Source of the DNA: Gnetum montanum
Lineage: Eukaryota; Streptophyta; Gnetopsida; Gnetales; Gnetaceae
Reading direction: 5' to 3'
Assembly (NCBI GenBank): GCA_015680685.1
Contig: MNCI01033307.1
Coordinates: 233,593-297,592, forward strand
Length of the DNA: 64,000 nt
Shown here: one piece after another, positions 32,801 to 43,926 of the stretch
Position numbering within the stretch: position 1 is the stretch's first letter
How the letters are laid out: every line of letters begins with the position of its first letter
Made by a program: the position numbers and the translations under genes
Notes under the pieces: generated by a model
What the model was told of the DNA's origin: nothing
What the model saw: the letters and a program-made list of their open reading frames with translations, nothing else
Databases searched by the model: none

Positions 32801-34488
32801 TGAAAATTTGAAGAGCCAAAGAGTCACTAAGGGGGAGGGGGAGTAAAATTTGTTGCCCTCTATGTCACATGCCACATGCAAGGGAGCCAGAAAGTCACTA
32901 CAGGGGAGTAGAATTTGAAAAGTCAAGGAGCCAAAGAGTCACTACAGGGGAGCCAAATCTAAAAAGTTGATCACTTCACCTATTTGAATTCCATTAGAAT
33001 ATCCTCAAAAGGATTCTATTCATCCTCATCAAGCCACTCTAGTCCTTTTCCGGTGTTGTTCATGCTGAACACGTGGGACTGGAACTACCCAAACCGATTC
33101 TACCTATCTATCAGAACCTACACAACCGACAGAGGGTTGATGAGCCAAGACTGTGTCTTGTTGCAGTTGAGATCCATGGATGGTAAGGCTTAGCTAGAGC
33201 ATTTTAGGATCTTAATAGGGTCCTCAGCTCCATCAAAGTTATGCTAGTTACTCTGGAAAATCAAAGTTGTGGCTGCTATCTATCTTCTCGAGCCATTTTG
33301 GTCCCTCATCTACGATGTCTACTTGGAAGTCATAGCTAGAGTCCCACCATATGTTTGTGGCCTTAGTTGCAGTGGTTCCTCATCATTTACTGTTGTTGCT
33401 ATCACCATTGTTGCTATTATGGATGGCTGAGACAATTCTACCAAAGTCGCATGGTGCCATCAAGGGGCATCTATAGGATGTGGGGCTAACATTCCATTTG
33501 ATGTGAAACATGACATTGCTTATCTTATCCACCATTAGAGTAGCCCTGTAGAAGGCATTCAGTCATGAACGAGAAGCCGCAGTTTTCCTACCCATAGGTT
33601 CTGAAGGTATAAGTATGTTATAAAATTATAGTTTGGATGTTATAAACATATAATAATATTTTTAATTCTAGATACTCAGTGCTAAATGATACATTTATTT
33701 ATTATATATTTACTTTAAGTTAAACCTTGGTTGAGGCATGTTTGAGACACTTTTGAAATTTTATAATGCACATAGCCTTTATGGAAAATGAAAATAAAAA
33801 ACACATACATTATGCATCAATTCCAAGCTTTTGGAGGCAACTTGCCACATATATTTCTAAGGCAACTCACTCCTAAGTATCTCGATGATCATCAGCAGTA
33901 GTATTTACGTGGTGGAGAGGTTGTATCTCTAGTTTTACAAGGACTCCAGCTTTGGAAAAGTCTACAAAAGCTCACCAAATGGATAATACTAATGAAGCAT
34001 AAATTTCTTTGTGATTGAGTGGAGTGATCGTGGAAATAGCATTTAGACAAACACACATTCCCAATCCATTTGTCTCTATCATAGCAGTGGAGGTTATGCA
34101 ACCATGGCTAGTATCTCAATGCCAACAACATTTCTATTTTCCAAATGCAATTATTTTTTAGATATTGCAAACAAAGCTTGGACCTTATTACTATGTTTTT
34201 GATTTTGCAAAATTTTCTAAGTTTATAGAAGGTTCTCAATATTTTTAATTGAAATCTATATTCAATTACCCATAAAGAGGCCTCAGTCCCAAGTTGGCTT
34301 GGGTACACCCTTTTGTGCTTCCATGTTAGCACTGATTATAAACATATCATATGATTATTGGCATTATACAAACACTATCTAATATACAACATCAATATTT
34401 TGTTTTTAAGCTTTTTTTTCACAATGTTGCAACTTGATGACAAGTATAAATTTGTAAAGTACGAGCTTAAAGGGTAATTAAAATTATA
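29861..34488. other. Unassigned region between D protease and element E
   Basis: No conserved protein family recognised. 31010-32640 is A-rich on the plus strand and repeats AACACTA-type words about a dozen times at irregular spacing. 32722-32965 has a two-unit tandem repeat. 33000-33600 is less AT-rich, with broken short frames and a GTTGCTATCACCATTGTTGC stretch. 33600-34488 is AT-rich and featureless to me. Confidence 0.4.
32722..32965. repeat. Two-unit ~118-bp tandem repeat
   Basis: Units start near 32722 and 32838 with GGGGGA(A/G)GGGG, share CACATGCA(G/A)GGGAGCC and end in AGAGCCAAAGAGTCACTA. Inside them GAGCCAAAGAGTCACTACAGGGGAGCC is a smaller recurring block. Origin unknown. Confidence 0.75.
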
Positions 34489-34737
34489 CTAGCTTATATA
34501 TATATATATATATACACCAATTGGCCAAGATGATTTTAACCAAGCCCAACTACTGGACAAGGTAACAAGATAACTAAAAATGGAATCACTCATCCCTCCT
34601 CTATTTCCCTACCACTTATTCAATTTAGTTTTAACACAACAACCATTCATTCTAGTTTGAACATTAGGATAGGTGCCTACAAAGAACTCTCTTCCTCTTC
34701 TTAGATAAGTATACAACATCAACTATCATAGGTAAGA

Positions 34738-35775
34738 TAAATAATAATTTATGAAATGACTTTTGTGGGAGGAAAATTATTATAAAGCATTGATAGAAGA
34801 CTAAGAGAAATTTTTCCAGAACATCACAATGAAGTTTTTGGAGAAAAATTAATTATATTGATAGGTGATTTGGGTCAACTTCCTCTTGTTCTTGATGTTG
34901 TGCCTTATGCATTCAGGAATCTAGATATTATAGGGGTTTGGTAATCATTTGATACCTTTGTTGTTTTAGATGAAATTTTTCATTAGTCTGGAAATGATCC
35001 TCAACAACAAAGATTTAGGGAAGTATTGATGCAGATCGGAGAAGGAAAAAGCCATGATGAAGATTATAATTTCTTGGTTGCTTGAATGAATCTTCCATCC
35101 ACTTCAAGTGGATTAGACAATTTTGAAGAATCAATGCACTTATATGATACAAAGGATAAAGTTCAAGCACACAATAAGAAGATGTTGCAAATAATGCAAA
35201 GACTCGTTGCATTGTGTGTAGCAGATAGAGAACCTCATGGATTTAGAATATCAGATGATGAAGGTGATGATATTGAGTGATCTCTGCTTATATGTGAAGG
35301 TGCAAGGGTAATGCCCATAGTTAACCTTTGGCCTAAAGTAGGATTGGTGAATGGTGCACTTGGCATGATTTATAGTATTATGTATCCTCAAGGTAAATAG
35401 CCACTTGCATTACCATCCTATGTTATTGTTGATTTTAACTCCTACATCAGATGTGCCTTTGATAATGGTAATCCTCTTCATGTGTCAATTATACTTGTGG
35501 TCCAAGGAGCATCATGTCAATTACGGTTACAGTTGGCATGGTCCATGACTATTCATAAATCTCAAGGAATGCCACTACGATAAGGCTACTATTGACATTG
35601 GTTCAAGAGAAGTTACAGGTCTAATGCTTGTTGCATTATCTAGAGTCAAGACCATTGATTCCATGAAGATTCATCCTCCTTTCTCTCTACAAAGATATAG
35701 AAAGATTTCAGATGCTAAACATCTCCAAAGTAGAATTGCACAGGAAGTTTGTTTTGCTCAATTGGAGGATTAGGC
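34738..35775 (+). pseudogene. PIF1-like DNA helicase fragment
   Basis: One frame, with a few stops, gives the C-terminal two thirds of a PIF1-family superfamily 1 helicase. Visible: LIILIGDLGQLPLV (helicase GDxxQLPPV motif, about 34855-34895); HDEDYNFLVA; the ORF 35086-35280; GARVMPIVNLWPKVGLVNGA (about 35305-35365); LAWSMTIHKSQGM (motif VI, about 35535-35575); and DIGSREVTGLMLVALSRVK after one frameshift near 35585. The Walker A region is not found. PIF1 helicases unwind DNA 5' to 3' and are part of Helitron transposases as well as host proteins. Confidence 0.82.
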
Positions 35776-36424
35776 ATATTGAATTCACACTTATCATTGT
35801 ATTTTTCCTTTTGCTCAATTCTATTATATAGCTCTATAATGTTTGTTGTAATAATTGTGTAATGTATTCCTTCATCAACATATACAAAATATGTAAAATT
35901 TTATTTTTACCAATTTATGTTTACTAGTATATATTATTTGGAATGCAAATAGTGATGATAACTTAAAAAATTAAAAAAATAATTAAATTCTACTCATAGC
36001 CCACGAAGCTGCTCCACAAGAGAAGTTATGGGTCTAGCATTTGTTACATTATCTAGACTCAAGACCATTGATTCTTTGAAGATTCATCCTTCTTTCTCTC
36101 TGCAAAGATACAGAAAGATTTCAGATGCTAAACATCTTCAAAGTAAAATTGCATAGGAAGTTCATTTTGCTTAATTAGAGGATTAGGCATATTAAGTTCA
36201 CACTTATCATTGTATTTTGTCTTTTGCTCAATCCTATTATACAACTTTGTAAGGTTTGTTGCAATAATTGTGCAATGTATTCCTTCATCAACATATACGA
36301 AATATATAAACTTTTATTTTTACCAATTTATGTTTACTAGTATATATTATCTGGAATGAAAATAGTGATGATAACTTTAAAAAAAATAATTAGATTCTAT
36401 TCATAGCCTGCAAAACTACTCCAC
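35605..36424. repeat. 413-bp tandem duplication of the helicase 3' end
   Basis: 35605-36017 and 36018-36424 are direct repeats of roughly 90% identity. Both start AAGAGAAGTTA(C/T)(A/G)GG and end in CTCCAC. The unit holds the last helicase codons (SLQRYRKISDAKHLQS) plus 3' flank. Both copies have diverged separately. Confidence 0.85.
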
Positions 36425-36900
36425 TAGCTTAGATATATATATATATATATATATATCTTTATCAATTGGCCGAGATGATTTTTAAAAAGATGATGTTAAC
36501 TAAGCCTGACTACTAGATGAGGTAACAAGATAACTAAAAATGGAATAACTCATTCCTCTTCTATTTCTCTACCACTTACCCAATTTAGTTTTACCCTCTC
36601 AGTCAAGTTTGCTCTATCTTTGTTTGTTCATAGCGTTTTTAAGTGTTATTTATGTGAGAGATTTATTTCTCAAAAATGCCATGAATAAACAAAGACAAAG
36701 CAAACTTGACTGAGAGGGTAAAACTAAATTGGGTAAGTGGTAGAGAAATAGAAGAGGAATGAGTTATTCCATTTTTAGTTATCTTGTTACCTCATCTAGT
36801 AGTCGGGCTTGGTTAACATCATCTTTTATAAAATCATCTCAGCCAATTGATAAAGAGAGAGAGAGAGAGAGATATATATATATATATATATCTAAGCTAG
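36424..36900. repeat. 477-bp near-perfect foldback (inverted repeat)
   Basis: The left arm (about 36424-36640) and right arm (about 36684-36900) are reverse complements at roughly 97% outside an AT/GA microsatellite. A loop of about 43 bp lies between (TTTTTAAGTGTTATTTATGTG...). Outer ends are CTAGCTTAG/CTAAGCTAG. The arms match the left terminus of E at lower identity, so this looks like a foldback derivative of E. Transcribed, it would form a hairpin of over 200 bp. Confidence 0.88.
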
Positions 36901-36984
36901 TATTAATTTCTGGCCTTTTAATTTAGTTATTGTCTCTTTTGATTTTAAAATAACCAAGATAAAAAATTAGTATTAATTTTGTCC

Positions 36985-37270
36985 TTTGTTGGCCTTAGTT
37001 TTACCTTATTTTATCTTATTTTACCTTAGTTTGCATTATTTTTCCTTGTGTTGCATTGTTTCTACCTTACTTTTACGTTGTTTACCTTTAACCTTGTTTG
37101 ACCTTATTTGACCTTATTTTGACATCATTTGGGCCATAGTTTACCTTGTTTTACATTAAGTTACATTGTTGAAACCTTATGTTTTCTTGTTTGACCTTAT
37201 TTTACTTCGTTTTAACCTTATCATGCTTTATTGTGCTTTATTATTACATTATTTTACATTATTTTGACTT
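36985..37270. repeat. T-rich degenerate TTTTACCTTA tract
   Basis: Words of the type TTTTACCTTA, TTTGACCTTA and TTTTACATTA repeat about 20 times in imperfect 9-12-bp steps with strong T/A strand asymmetry. It lies just before the RT of D. In Ogre elements an intron sits between protease and RT; a pyrimidine-rich tract here would suit such an intron's 3' end, but this is only a suggestion. Confidence 0.65.
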
Positions 37271-37499
37271 TTTTTTTTAACAAAAATATCATGTAGATGT
37301 CACTTAATGTGTTCTTTTTGACATGTATGATTAAACCATGGAGATTTGAACATAATTTAACTTATTCTTGAGCTTGAATGGATTCTTTGGTGATGTTAAT
37401 CAACCAATTAACCTTGATTGCCTATACTTAGAGCTTGGAAGCCTGTTCAACCACATAATCTCAATAGACAAAGTGGAATGGCCTAATTACATAGTCAAA

Positions 37500-38460
37500 A
37501 CTCTTGGTTAGATGCTAGAGATAATATGAAGGATTCCCTAGTGGAAGTCTACAATACAACCCGTAATGATGAGGAGAAAATACTAAAACTAAGTTCCTCA
37601 CTTAAGCCTCAACTTGCCCAAGACATCACCAAAGCTCTATAAGTCAACATTAAATCCTTTGCATGATTTTACAAAAACATGCTGAGACTCAACCCATGTC
37701 TAGTTTGACATAACATGATACTTGGCCCTAGAATTGAGCTTATCAAACAAAAGGTCCATAATATTAGACAAGATTTTGGCTTAGCAATTTGTAATGAAAT
37801 CAAAAAACTTTACCTAGCAAGTTTTATCCAAGCTATCAAGTACATTGATTGGGTATCCAACATAGTTGTAATGCCAAATAAGAATGGAAGTATTTGCATA
37901 TGTATTAACTTTTGTGACCTCAAAAAAGGCACCATTAAGGATGATTTTTCCTTACCTAGCATTAATCAACTCACCAATACAACTATTGACCATGCATTGT
38001 TATTCTTTATGAATAGATTCTTGGGATAGAACTAAGTTAGGATTAATCCAAAACATAATTATACATAATATTCATGAATCCTTGGGTAATATTTTATTAT
38101 AACATGATGTCTTTTAGTCTAAAGAACATAGGTGCAACATACCAATGAGCTATGACCTATATCTTTAGTGATTACATGCTAGATTTGCTCAATGACTATG
38201 TTGATGATATCATTGTTAAGTCCAAGGTAGCCAGTGACCATGCACAAGACCTAAATTTAGTCCTTCAATTTTTTCTAAAATATGGACTCCAATTCAATCC
38301 TAAGAAGTATATCTTTGATATTAAAATTAATCAAATGCTCAACTTTATAGTCTCTGAAACAGGAACACATGTCGATCTTGATAAGGTTAAGGTCATAACT
38401 AACTTGTTAATACCTAGTAACCTTAAAGAATTACATGGTTTATAAGGTAGATTACACTTT
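37500..38460 (+). pseudogene. Reverse transcriptase of element D
   Basis: The ORF at 37715-38029 reads as the Ty3/gypsy RT N-terminus (LIKQKVHNIRQDFGLAI, WVSNIVVMPNKNGSICICIN, FCDLKKGTIKDDFSLPSINQ). A gap with frameshifts follows. The ORF at 38152-38445 covers the catalytic YVDDIIVKSK motif (near 38200), LQFFLKYGLQFNPKKYIFDI and VDLDKVKVITNLLIPSNLKEL. The order and the YVDD motif match the Tat lineage. The domain copies element RNA into DNA. It is broken by a frameshift near 38030-38150. Confidence 0.85.
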
Positions 38461-38940
38461 ATTCATAGGTTGATCTCTAGACTTATGAATAAATTACAAT
38501 CCATGTATCACTTTCTTAAGAAGAAAATTCATTATGAATGGACATATCAATGTTAAGAAGCCTTTGATAATATTAAGCAATAATTAGCTAAGTTGCCAAG
38601 TTTATATCCTCCTCAAAAAGATAAACTATTTTACATCTACCTTGCAATCTTTGACACATCCATAGCATATTTTCCCTATCAAAAATGAGATTATGGAGCA
38701 AAGTTATTAATTTACTATCTAAGCCATGCATTAGTAGCCTATGAGACTCAATACATTGAAGTCAAAAAGCATTGTCTAGCATTGTCAAGTCAATATCATA
38801 TGTAAGGACAATGTATTAAGAGTAATTACATCCAACAGTTAGGAGAGTAGTTGAATAGCCCAATGAAGGCTGTAATAGCCAAATTTGACCTATCCTATGT
38901 GACACAAGCTTCAACCAAAGGTCAGGCTATAGTTGCATAA
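38461..38940 (+). pseudogene. RNase H of element D
   Basis: Directly after RT: KLFYIYLAIFDTSIAYF, YGAKLLIYYLSHALV, then YETQYIEVKKHCLALSSQ, a decayed RT-linked RNase H that follows the Tat pattern (IYYVSKAL..AE..Y..IEK..LAL). Several stops. Confidence 0.7.
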
Positions 38941-39420
38941 CTCACCACTTCTTCAATTGAAGATAACACATCCATAAATATTGAGTTTCCTAATGAACAT
39001 GTTAATGTCATCAATGATGTACCCAAAGGTTATGAGGCCATTATGCACTTTTATGGAGCTTCAACTACACATGGAGCTAGTGCAATTGTCATCATAACAC
39101 TCCCTTTTGGTGAAATCCAATTTTTTCCCTATCATTTTGAGTTCCCATGCACTAATAATGTGGTAGAATATGAAATGTTAATTAGAGGATTTGTGATAGC
39201 TCATGATCATGGATTTTCGTGTTTGATTGTAAAAGGCAATTCTTAATTAGTAATTAATTAAGTCATCAAGATGTACACTTGCAAAGCCAAACATTTACAA
39301 TCATACTGTGACCTAGCTAAGACACTCATTTAATAATTTATAGAAGTTGACATTCAATACATTCCCCAAACCAAAAATACACTCACTGATGCCATTGCCA
39401 CTTTAGCCTTAAGTGTGATG
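38941..39420 (+). pseudogene. Second, archaeal-type RNase H (aRH) of element D
   Basis: The ORF at 39043-39246 reads HFYGASTTHGASAIVIITLP, then FPCTNNVVEYEMLIRGFVIA and LIVKGNS, the FDGAS...CTNNxAEYEA...GDS pattern of the extra RNase H in Tat/Ogre elements. VDIQYIPQTKNTLTDAIATLA follows, matching the conserved NxxADALA end. In this copy the first catalytic Asp is Tyr (FYGAS) and the GDS Asp is Asn (GNS), so it is dead. The dual RNase H is the main evidence for the Tat assignment. Confidence 0.82.
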
Positions 39421-39659
39421 CCTGATGTGTTTAGCAAGTTACCTTCCATAATGGGAAAATGTACTCATCCCATCACACAACATGTTGAAAATACTTCTAT
39501 AAAAATAATAAGTAACATGTCTCAACATGAATGGTATAATGATATCAAGTTCTACCACATGCATGATGAACCTCCACAGAATATGAATGCTTCTCAAAAG
39601 GATGTTGTACATAAACAATCAAAAAAATATATCATTGTGGCCAATAACACATTATGTTA

Positions 39660-40770
39660 AAGGTCTTATGATGGTGTATTATTAGTATGTTTGAATAAAG
39701 TAAAAGCCATATGGTCCTACAACAAGTACACGATGGCATATGTAGAGGACGTATAGCACCTAGAGCTATGGGTTCTAAGATTAGATGCCTAGGATACTAC
39801 TAGCCTTATATGAAAAATGACTACATACAAAAGGGTAAAACTTGTGACACTTATCAATGGCATAGTAATTCGATACATATGCCACTAAGAGTTATATACC
39901 ACATAGATTACATGGCCATTTAAATGATGTGAAATTGACATAATTGAACCAGTAACTCCTAAATCCACTATAGAATATAGATTTATCATCATTTCAACTA
40001 AGTATTTTACAAAGTGGATTGAATCTATTTCTTTAAGGAAAACAACTTCACAACAAGTCTGTAAATTTATTCTAGACAATATAGTGTCTTGTTTTGGCCT
40101 ACCTCTAGCCATTGTCACTAATAATAGATCATAGTTCAACAATAATGAAATGTAAGCCTTTTGTAAATACTTACGCATCAAGCATTTCATTTTCTCATGT
40201 TATTATCCATAAGAAAATGGTCAAGCCAATGCTAGTAACAAGGTTATCATCAATCTTCTAAAGAAATGTTAAATAATAGCAAACATAGATGGCAAAAACA
40301 ACTACTATACACACTATGGGCCTATAGAATAATATTTAGAACTGCAACTGGTGCCACCTTATATAGCCTTATGTATGGATCTAAAGTTATTTTACCTCTT
40401 AAATTATAGGTTCTATCTTTAAGGATAGCTCTATTTGACTACATCAATGATGAGTAGAATAATAAGTTGTGTACCACTAACTTGGATTCATTGGAAGAGA
40501 AAAAAATGCAAACACTTGCTCACATTGAACAATATCAAGAGAAGCAAAGATAATACTATTGTCATTATCTAAATTGACATAATGTTAGGGAAGTAGACCT
40601 TGTTATTAAGGTTATTTGTGACCATGCAGAAAAATTCTCAACCAACTGGGGAGGACCTTTCTTAGTCACCAAAGCCTATAGAAATGGAGCTTTCAGATTG
40701 ATAGACATTGATGGAAATGAATTGGCCAATCTAGTTAAAAATTCCTATCTTAAATCTTATTATATATAAT
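39660..40770 (+). pseudogene. Integrase of element D
   Basis: Decayed core: EIDIIEPVTPKSTIEYRFII, STKYFTKWIESISLRKTTSQ, QVCKFILDNIVSCFGLPLAI, VTNNRS-FNNNEM, YYP-ENGQANASNKVIINLL. The C-terminal domain has EKFSTNWGGPFLVTKAYRNG and LANLVKNSYLKSYYI, ending near 40770. The zinc-finger part before 39850 is poorly preserved. The second catalytic Asp (DN) is Asn here and the Glu position (GQAEAS-type) is Asn. Confidence 0.78.
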
Positions 40771-41855
40771 GTTGTCCAATTTGCTCCTAGTTTTTGTTTG
40801 CCTTTGTTTACAGATTTGAATGGATGCATGACATTGATAGATCCTGTAGCCTTAACAAGAGAGCCTACATGATCTCTTTTGGCCAAAATAACTACAATAT
40901 TTATATAAATCTAAAAAGTAACATCCAATGTTATTAAAGTTCCATCGATGATCTCTCATGTTAGCCAATATTTACTTGTTGTCTCATGTAATCTCTTATA
41001 GCCTAAGTATTCTTTAATCTATTTTCTTGATCTCTTGGAGTTATGTTTGGAGGATGAGCCCAAAGTAAGTGCAAAGGTGTGACTCATTGTAGTGGTGAGT
41101 TACCATGTGATCTCAACACATGAGATTTAGTTAGCTTATTTAACCATGTCAATAGTGCTTTCCTCATACCATTTCCACTACCCTTTCATAGCCATAACCA
41201 TTCATCAGCTTTATCCTTCCTTGCCCTTGCAAATGATGAATATCTATGTTTGACATTCATGTACCATTGTCATGTGACATATTATACAACATGCTTCATC
41301 AAGAAGTTTGTTGAATCTTCAAATACTTCATTTAGTGAGATAACAAAAGTTCAGCCTTAACATCAAAACCTAAAGAAGGTCTCATTCCTTTTTAAAAAAT
41401 GAAAGAAAAATGGGAGAAATGCCAAGAGATCTAAGAATCTAAAGTAGCCTTAAACAAAGTAACCAAGAGCTCAAAAAAAGGTGCTCTGTGATTAAAGTAG
41501 TCAATGACAAAGCACTAGTTTCTTTGAATTCAAGCATCAATAACTAGTAAACCAAGCACAAAGTGATAAGTAATTGTTAGCAAATGAGCAACTCACTATG
41601 CCATAAACATGATGTCACAACAATTTGAATTTTTTATTAGCCCATTTAACCATTTCCACATAGTCAATTTAGTCAAATACATCATTGTAAATTACCATCA
41701 TTTTATTTTGACCTTACTTTACCATCATGAGTACTCCTTGGCATGGTTTGATAGCTATTGAATTAGGTGTACAAAGAGAAGCATTCATGATGAATCTATT
41801 GTGGTTTTTTGCATTCTTTGTTGATGTATTTCAAATTAGTCCTCAAAATGTCAAT
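40771..41855. other. 3' untranslated region of element D
   Basis: AT-rich, no protein recognised. It lies between the integrase end and the purine tract. Confidence 0.5.
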
Positions 41856-41868
41856 AAAGAGGGGTCAA
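41856..41868 (+). promoter_or_regulatory. Polypurine tract of element D
   Basis: AAAGAGGGGTCAA directly before TGAAACACC, nearly the same as in F (AAAGTGGGGCTAA before TGAAACACC). Confidence 0.72.
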
Positions 41869-42882
41869 TGAAACACCCCAAAGAAAATTTTAGTTGTAAA
41901 TAAAGAAAACTTATAGCCAAATTTTATCATGTAGTTTTGATTGAATTCAAAAGAAAAAACAAAGGCCTTGATTTTGCTTTGAAAGATTCACATTGTGAAC
42001 CTATTTTGTCAAAATGCCTAAACATTTTCACTTTTTAAGGTATAATTCATGGTACAAAATGTCAAATACGTTGTGAATTATCACAAAATAGTGTAACTAA
42101 GCTTTTAATTATTAAATATGCTACCAAAAATGCTATGATTAAATTCACCATAGTAAAAAATGATGGTGATAAAATGCTATAGTTTTGGACCATAAAAATG
42201 GTCATAAACGCTATGCAAATGCTTGGAAACTTATTAAAGCCTAATCAACAAAGAAACAGTAAATTTTGGCCTATTTAAGTGATAATTGATATCATTTTCA
42301 AGATCCTTTTTAGCAAGTAGAAAAATTTTAGCACATTGGAGACCTTGTTAACATAGAGAAACTTCTTGTAATCTTTGAAGCTTTCTTTCCTAGTGTTGAT
42401 TCCAATGAGTAGGTAGAACTAATGGCAGTTATCCTCCAAGTGTAGATTGATCAGGATAGATGTATGCAAATCAATTGTAGAACACATTCTACCTACTTGC
42501 ACCACATCTTAGATGACAATTTTAGAGAGATATCTAAACTATTTTGTACTCTTAGGCTATAAAAACCAATCGATTTGTACCTTTTGAACCTGTTTCATAG
42601 GATTTTTGCAACATTTAATATGAAGTTTGTTGTATATTTTCAACCACATCTTTTTTTAGTCTCTCTCTTAGTTTACATAAATCCAGCATTAGATCTATTA
42701 TTCATTTGTTTTATCACTCATTTTTCCCCATTTCACTTGGTAATAGACTCTCATGTCCTTAGGTGATCAACTAGACTACCTAAGGTGCCTTAGATCCTTT
42801 CCAAGGTCCATGGAGCTTGAGGTAAAATTTTTTCACATGGATCAATTTGATTTATAGCTTAAATTTTTCTATTTCTACAGCA
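41869..42882 (+). repeat. 3' LTR of element D (end tentative)
   Basis: Starts TGAAACACCCC after the purine tract. A TATA box CTATAAAAACC lies at 42557-42567. The end is set at 42882 (…ACAGCA) because Athila gag homology of G resumes within a few bases (TATCCAACTTGAGG). No second LTR is present for comparison, so the right edge is uncertain by some tens of bases. Confidence 0.6.
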
Positions 42883-43926
42883 CTTCTAAGTATCCAACTT
42901 GAGGAAAAAAATCTAAGAATGGAAACAAGAAAATTATAAATCCTTGGATGTAGCTTTGGGAAGGTACTACTCCCTCTGGCATCAATGTCTAGCCCATGGA
43001 TTTTCTTAAAGGGAGAAACTTCATCACATTATAAATGGACTCCAAAGAAACTAGAGAAACTCTTGGAATATATGCTAAAGGAAGACTTTTAGAGATGAGA
43101 GCCTATCAGGTTCAAAGGCTAATTGATCAGGTGGCAAAGAAAGAAGAAGAGTTGAACAATATGGAAAGTGCAAAGGAATATAATAAGAACCCCTCAATCT
43201 GCAAAAAGCAAGTGGATTTCTATGATTTAGAGAAGGAAGCCGTACTAAACAAAGTAGTATAAAAGAAAACCTTGCTGATTTAGATATATAGTACTAAAAT
43301 ATCAACTAAGATGTCTAAAATATGGGACTCCTTGGATGAAAAGTTTCAAACTACTCTTAAACTTGTGGAGGAGAAGATGGAACAAGGTAGTAGAGATAGA
43401 GATAGAAGAAGCCAAAAAGATACAAGTATATACCATTATTAACCAAATGGTAACACTCTAGTGGTTGATGAGTTTGCAAGTTTAGGAATAGATGATGAAG
43501 AAGGTGAAATTTTCCAGTATGAACATCCCAAGGGATGTTTTCCTATAGTGCCAAATCTACAAGACATTAAACCTAAAATTGGCATGAAAGCAACCACCAA
43601 GGAGATTGTCTTATCCAAAAGGAAACTATAGGCAATTGTTCCTTCTAACATAGTATTATTCAATTTGGATTCCATCTAAACCTTAAAAGAAATATTAGCA
43701 ATGGAAAAACCCAGTCATGGATGATGCCACCACTAAGGCAATAATATCCTTACCAACAATTGGACCCTTATGGATATTATGTTTAGTAGCTTGTATCTCC
43801 TTGTGCCTTTACAGGCCACACTCCCTTCTCTCATCACTATTATCCTCTAAAATATCATAGAACCCCCACTTCGACAACTAAGTTTCCCACCACTTATCCT
43901 CTTTCATATCTATTAACTCGCCCTAC
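42883..43926 (+). pseudogene. Gag of element G, C-terminal part
   Basis: Starts inside the Athila gag core (ALGRYYSLWHQCLAHGF-like segment near 42955), then the ORF at 43035-43262 (KETRETLGIYAKGRLLEMRA, YQVQRLIDQVAKKEEELNNM). This matches C 54430-54600. A second readable block near 43480-43640 has the QYEHPKGCFPIVPNLQDI type, matching YQYKHPKGCCPIVSHLQN in C. A Tyr/Pro-rich linker follows until H cuts in at 43926. Confidence 0.75.

Larger units (their letters stand above)
34489..36900. mobile_element. Putative TIR element E with PIF1-like helicase remains
   Basis: The left end (34489-34640: CTAGCTTATATATAT..., CAATTGGCCAAGATGATTTTA, ACAAGATAACTAAAAATGGA) recurs as an inverted copy at about 36715-36900, ending ...TCTAAGCTAG. 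Between them lie a decayed PIF1-like helicase, a tandem duplication and a further direct copy of the terminus at 36424. Terminal inverted repeats around an internal gene suggest a DNA transposon or foldback element that carries or captured helicase sequence. No transposase and no clear target duplication seen. A Helitron is the alternative, because PIF1-like helicases are typical of Helitrons, but I see no Helitron ends. Confidence 0.55.
14487..42882 (+). mobile_element. Tat/Ogre-like Ty3/gypsy element D (interrupted)
   Basis: Parts of one plus-strand element: protease (16920-17294 and 29479-29860), RT (about 37500-38460), RNase H, a second archaeal-type RNase H (38941-39420), integrase (39660-40770), purine tract and 3' LTR (41869-42882). 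It is split by B and by the PIF1-bearing element E. The second RNase H and the GxPW...HQ protease tail point to the Tat lineage. A 5' LTR was not found; it may lie before position 1, with A nested inside D. Treating the 14487-42882 pieces as one element is an inference from order and strand. Long stretches (14487-16919, 29861-34488) are unassigned. Confidence 0.6.

Noticed and set aside
34500-34514. (TA)n runs at 34500, 36435 and 36870 as independent features
   Set aside because: They are microsatellite parts of the E terminal repeats, already described there.
34489-36900. Calling element E a Helitron
   Set aside because: No Rep domain, no 5' TC or 3' hairpin-CTRR end found; the terminal inverted repeats point elsewhere. 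Kept only as an alternative.
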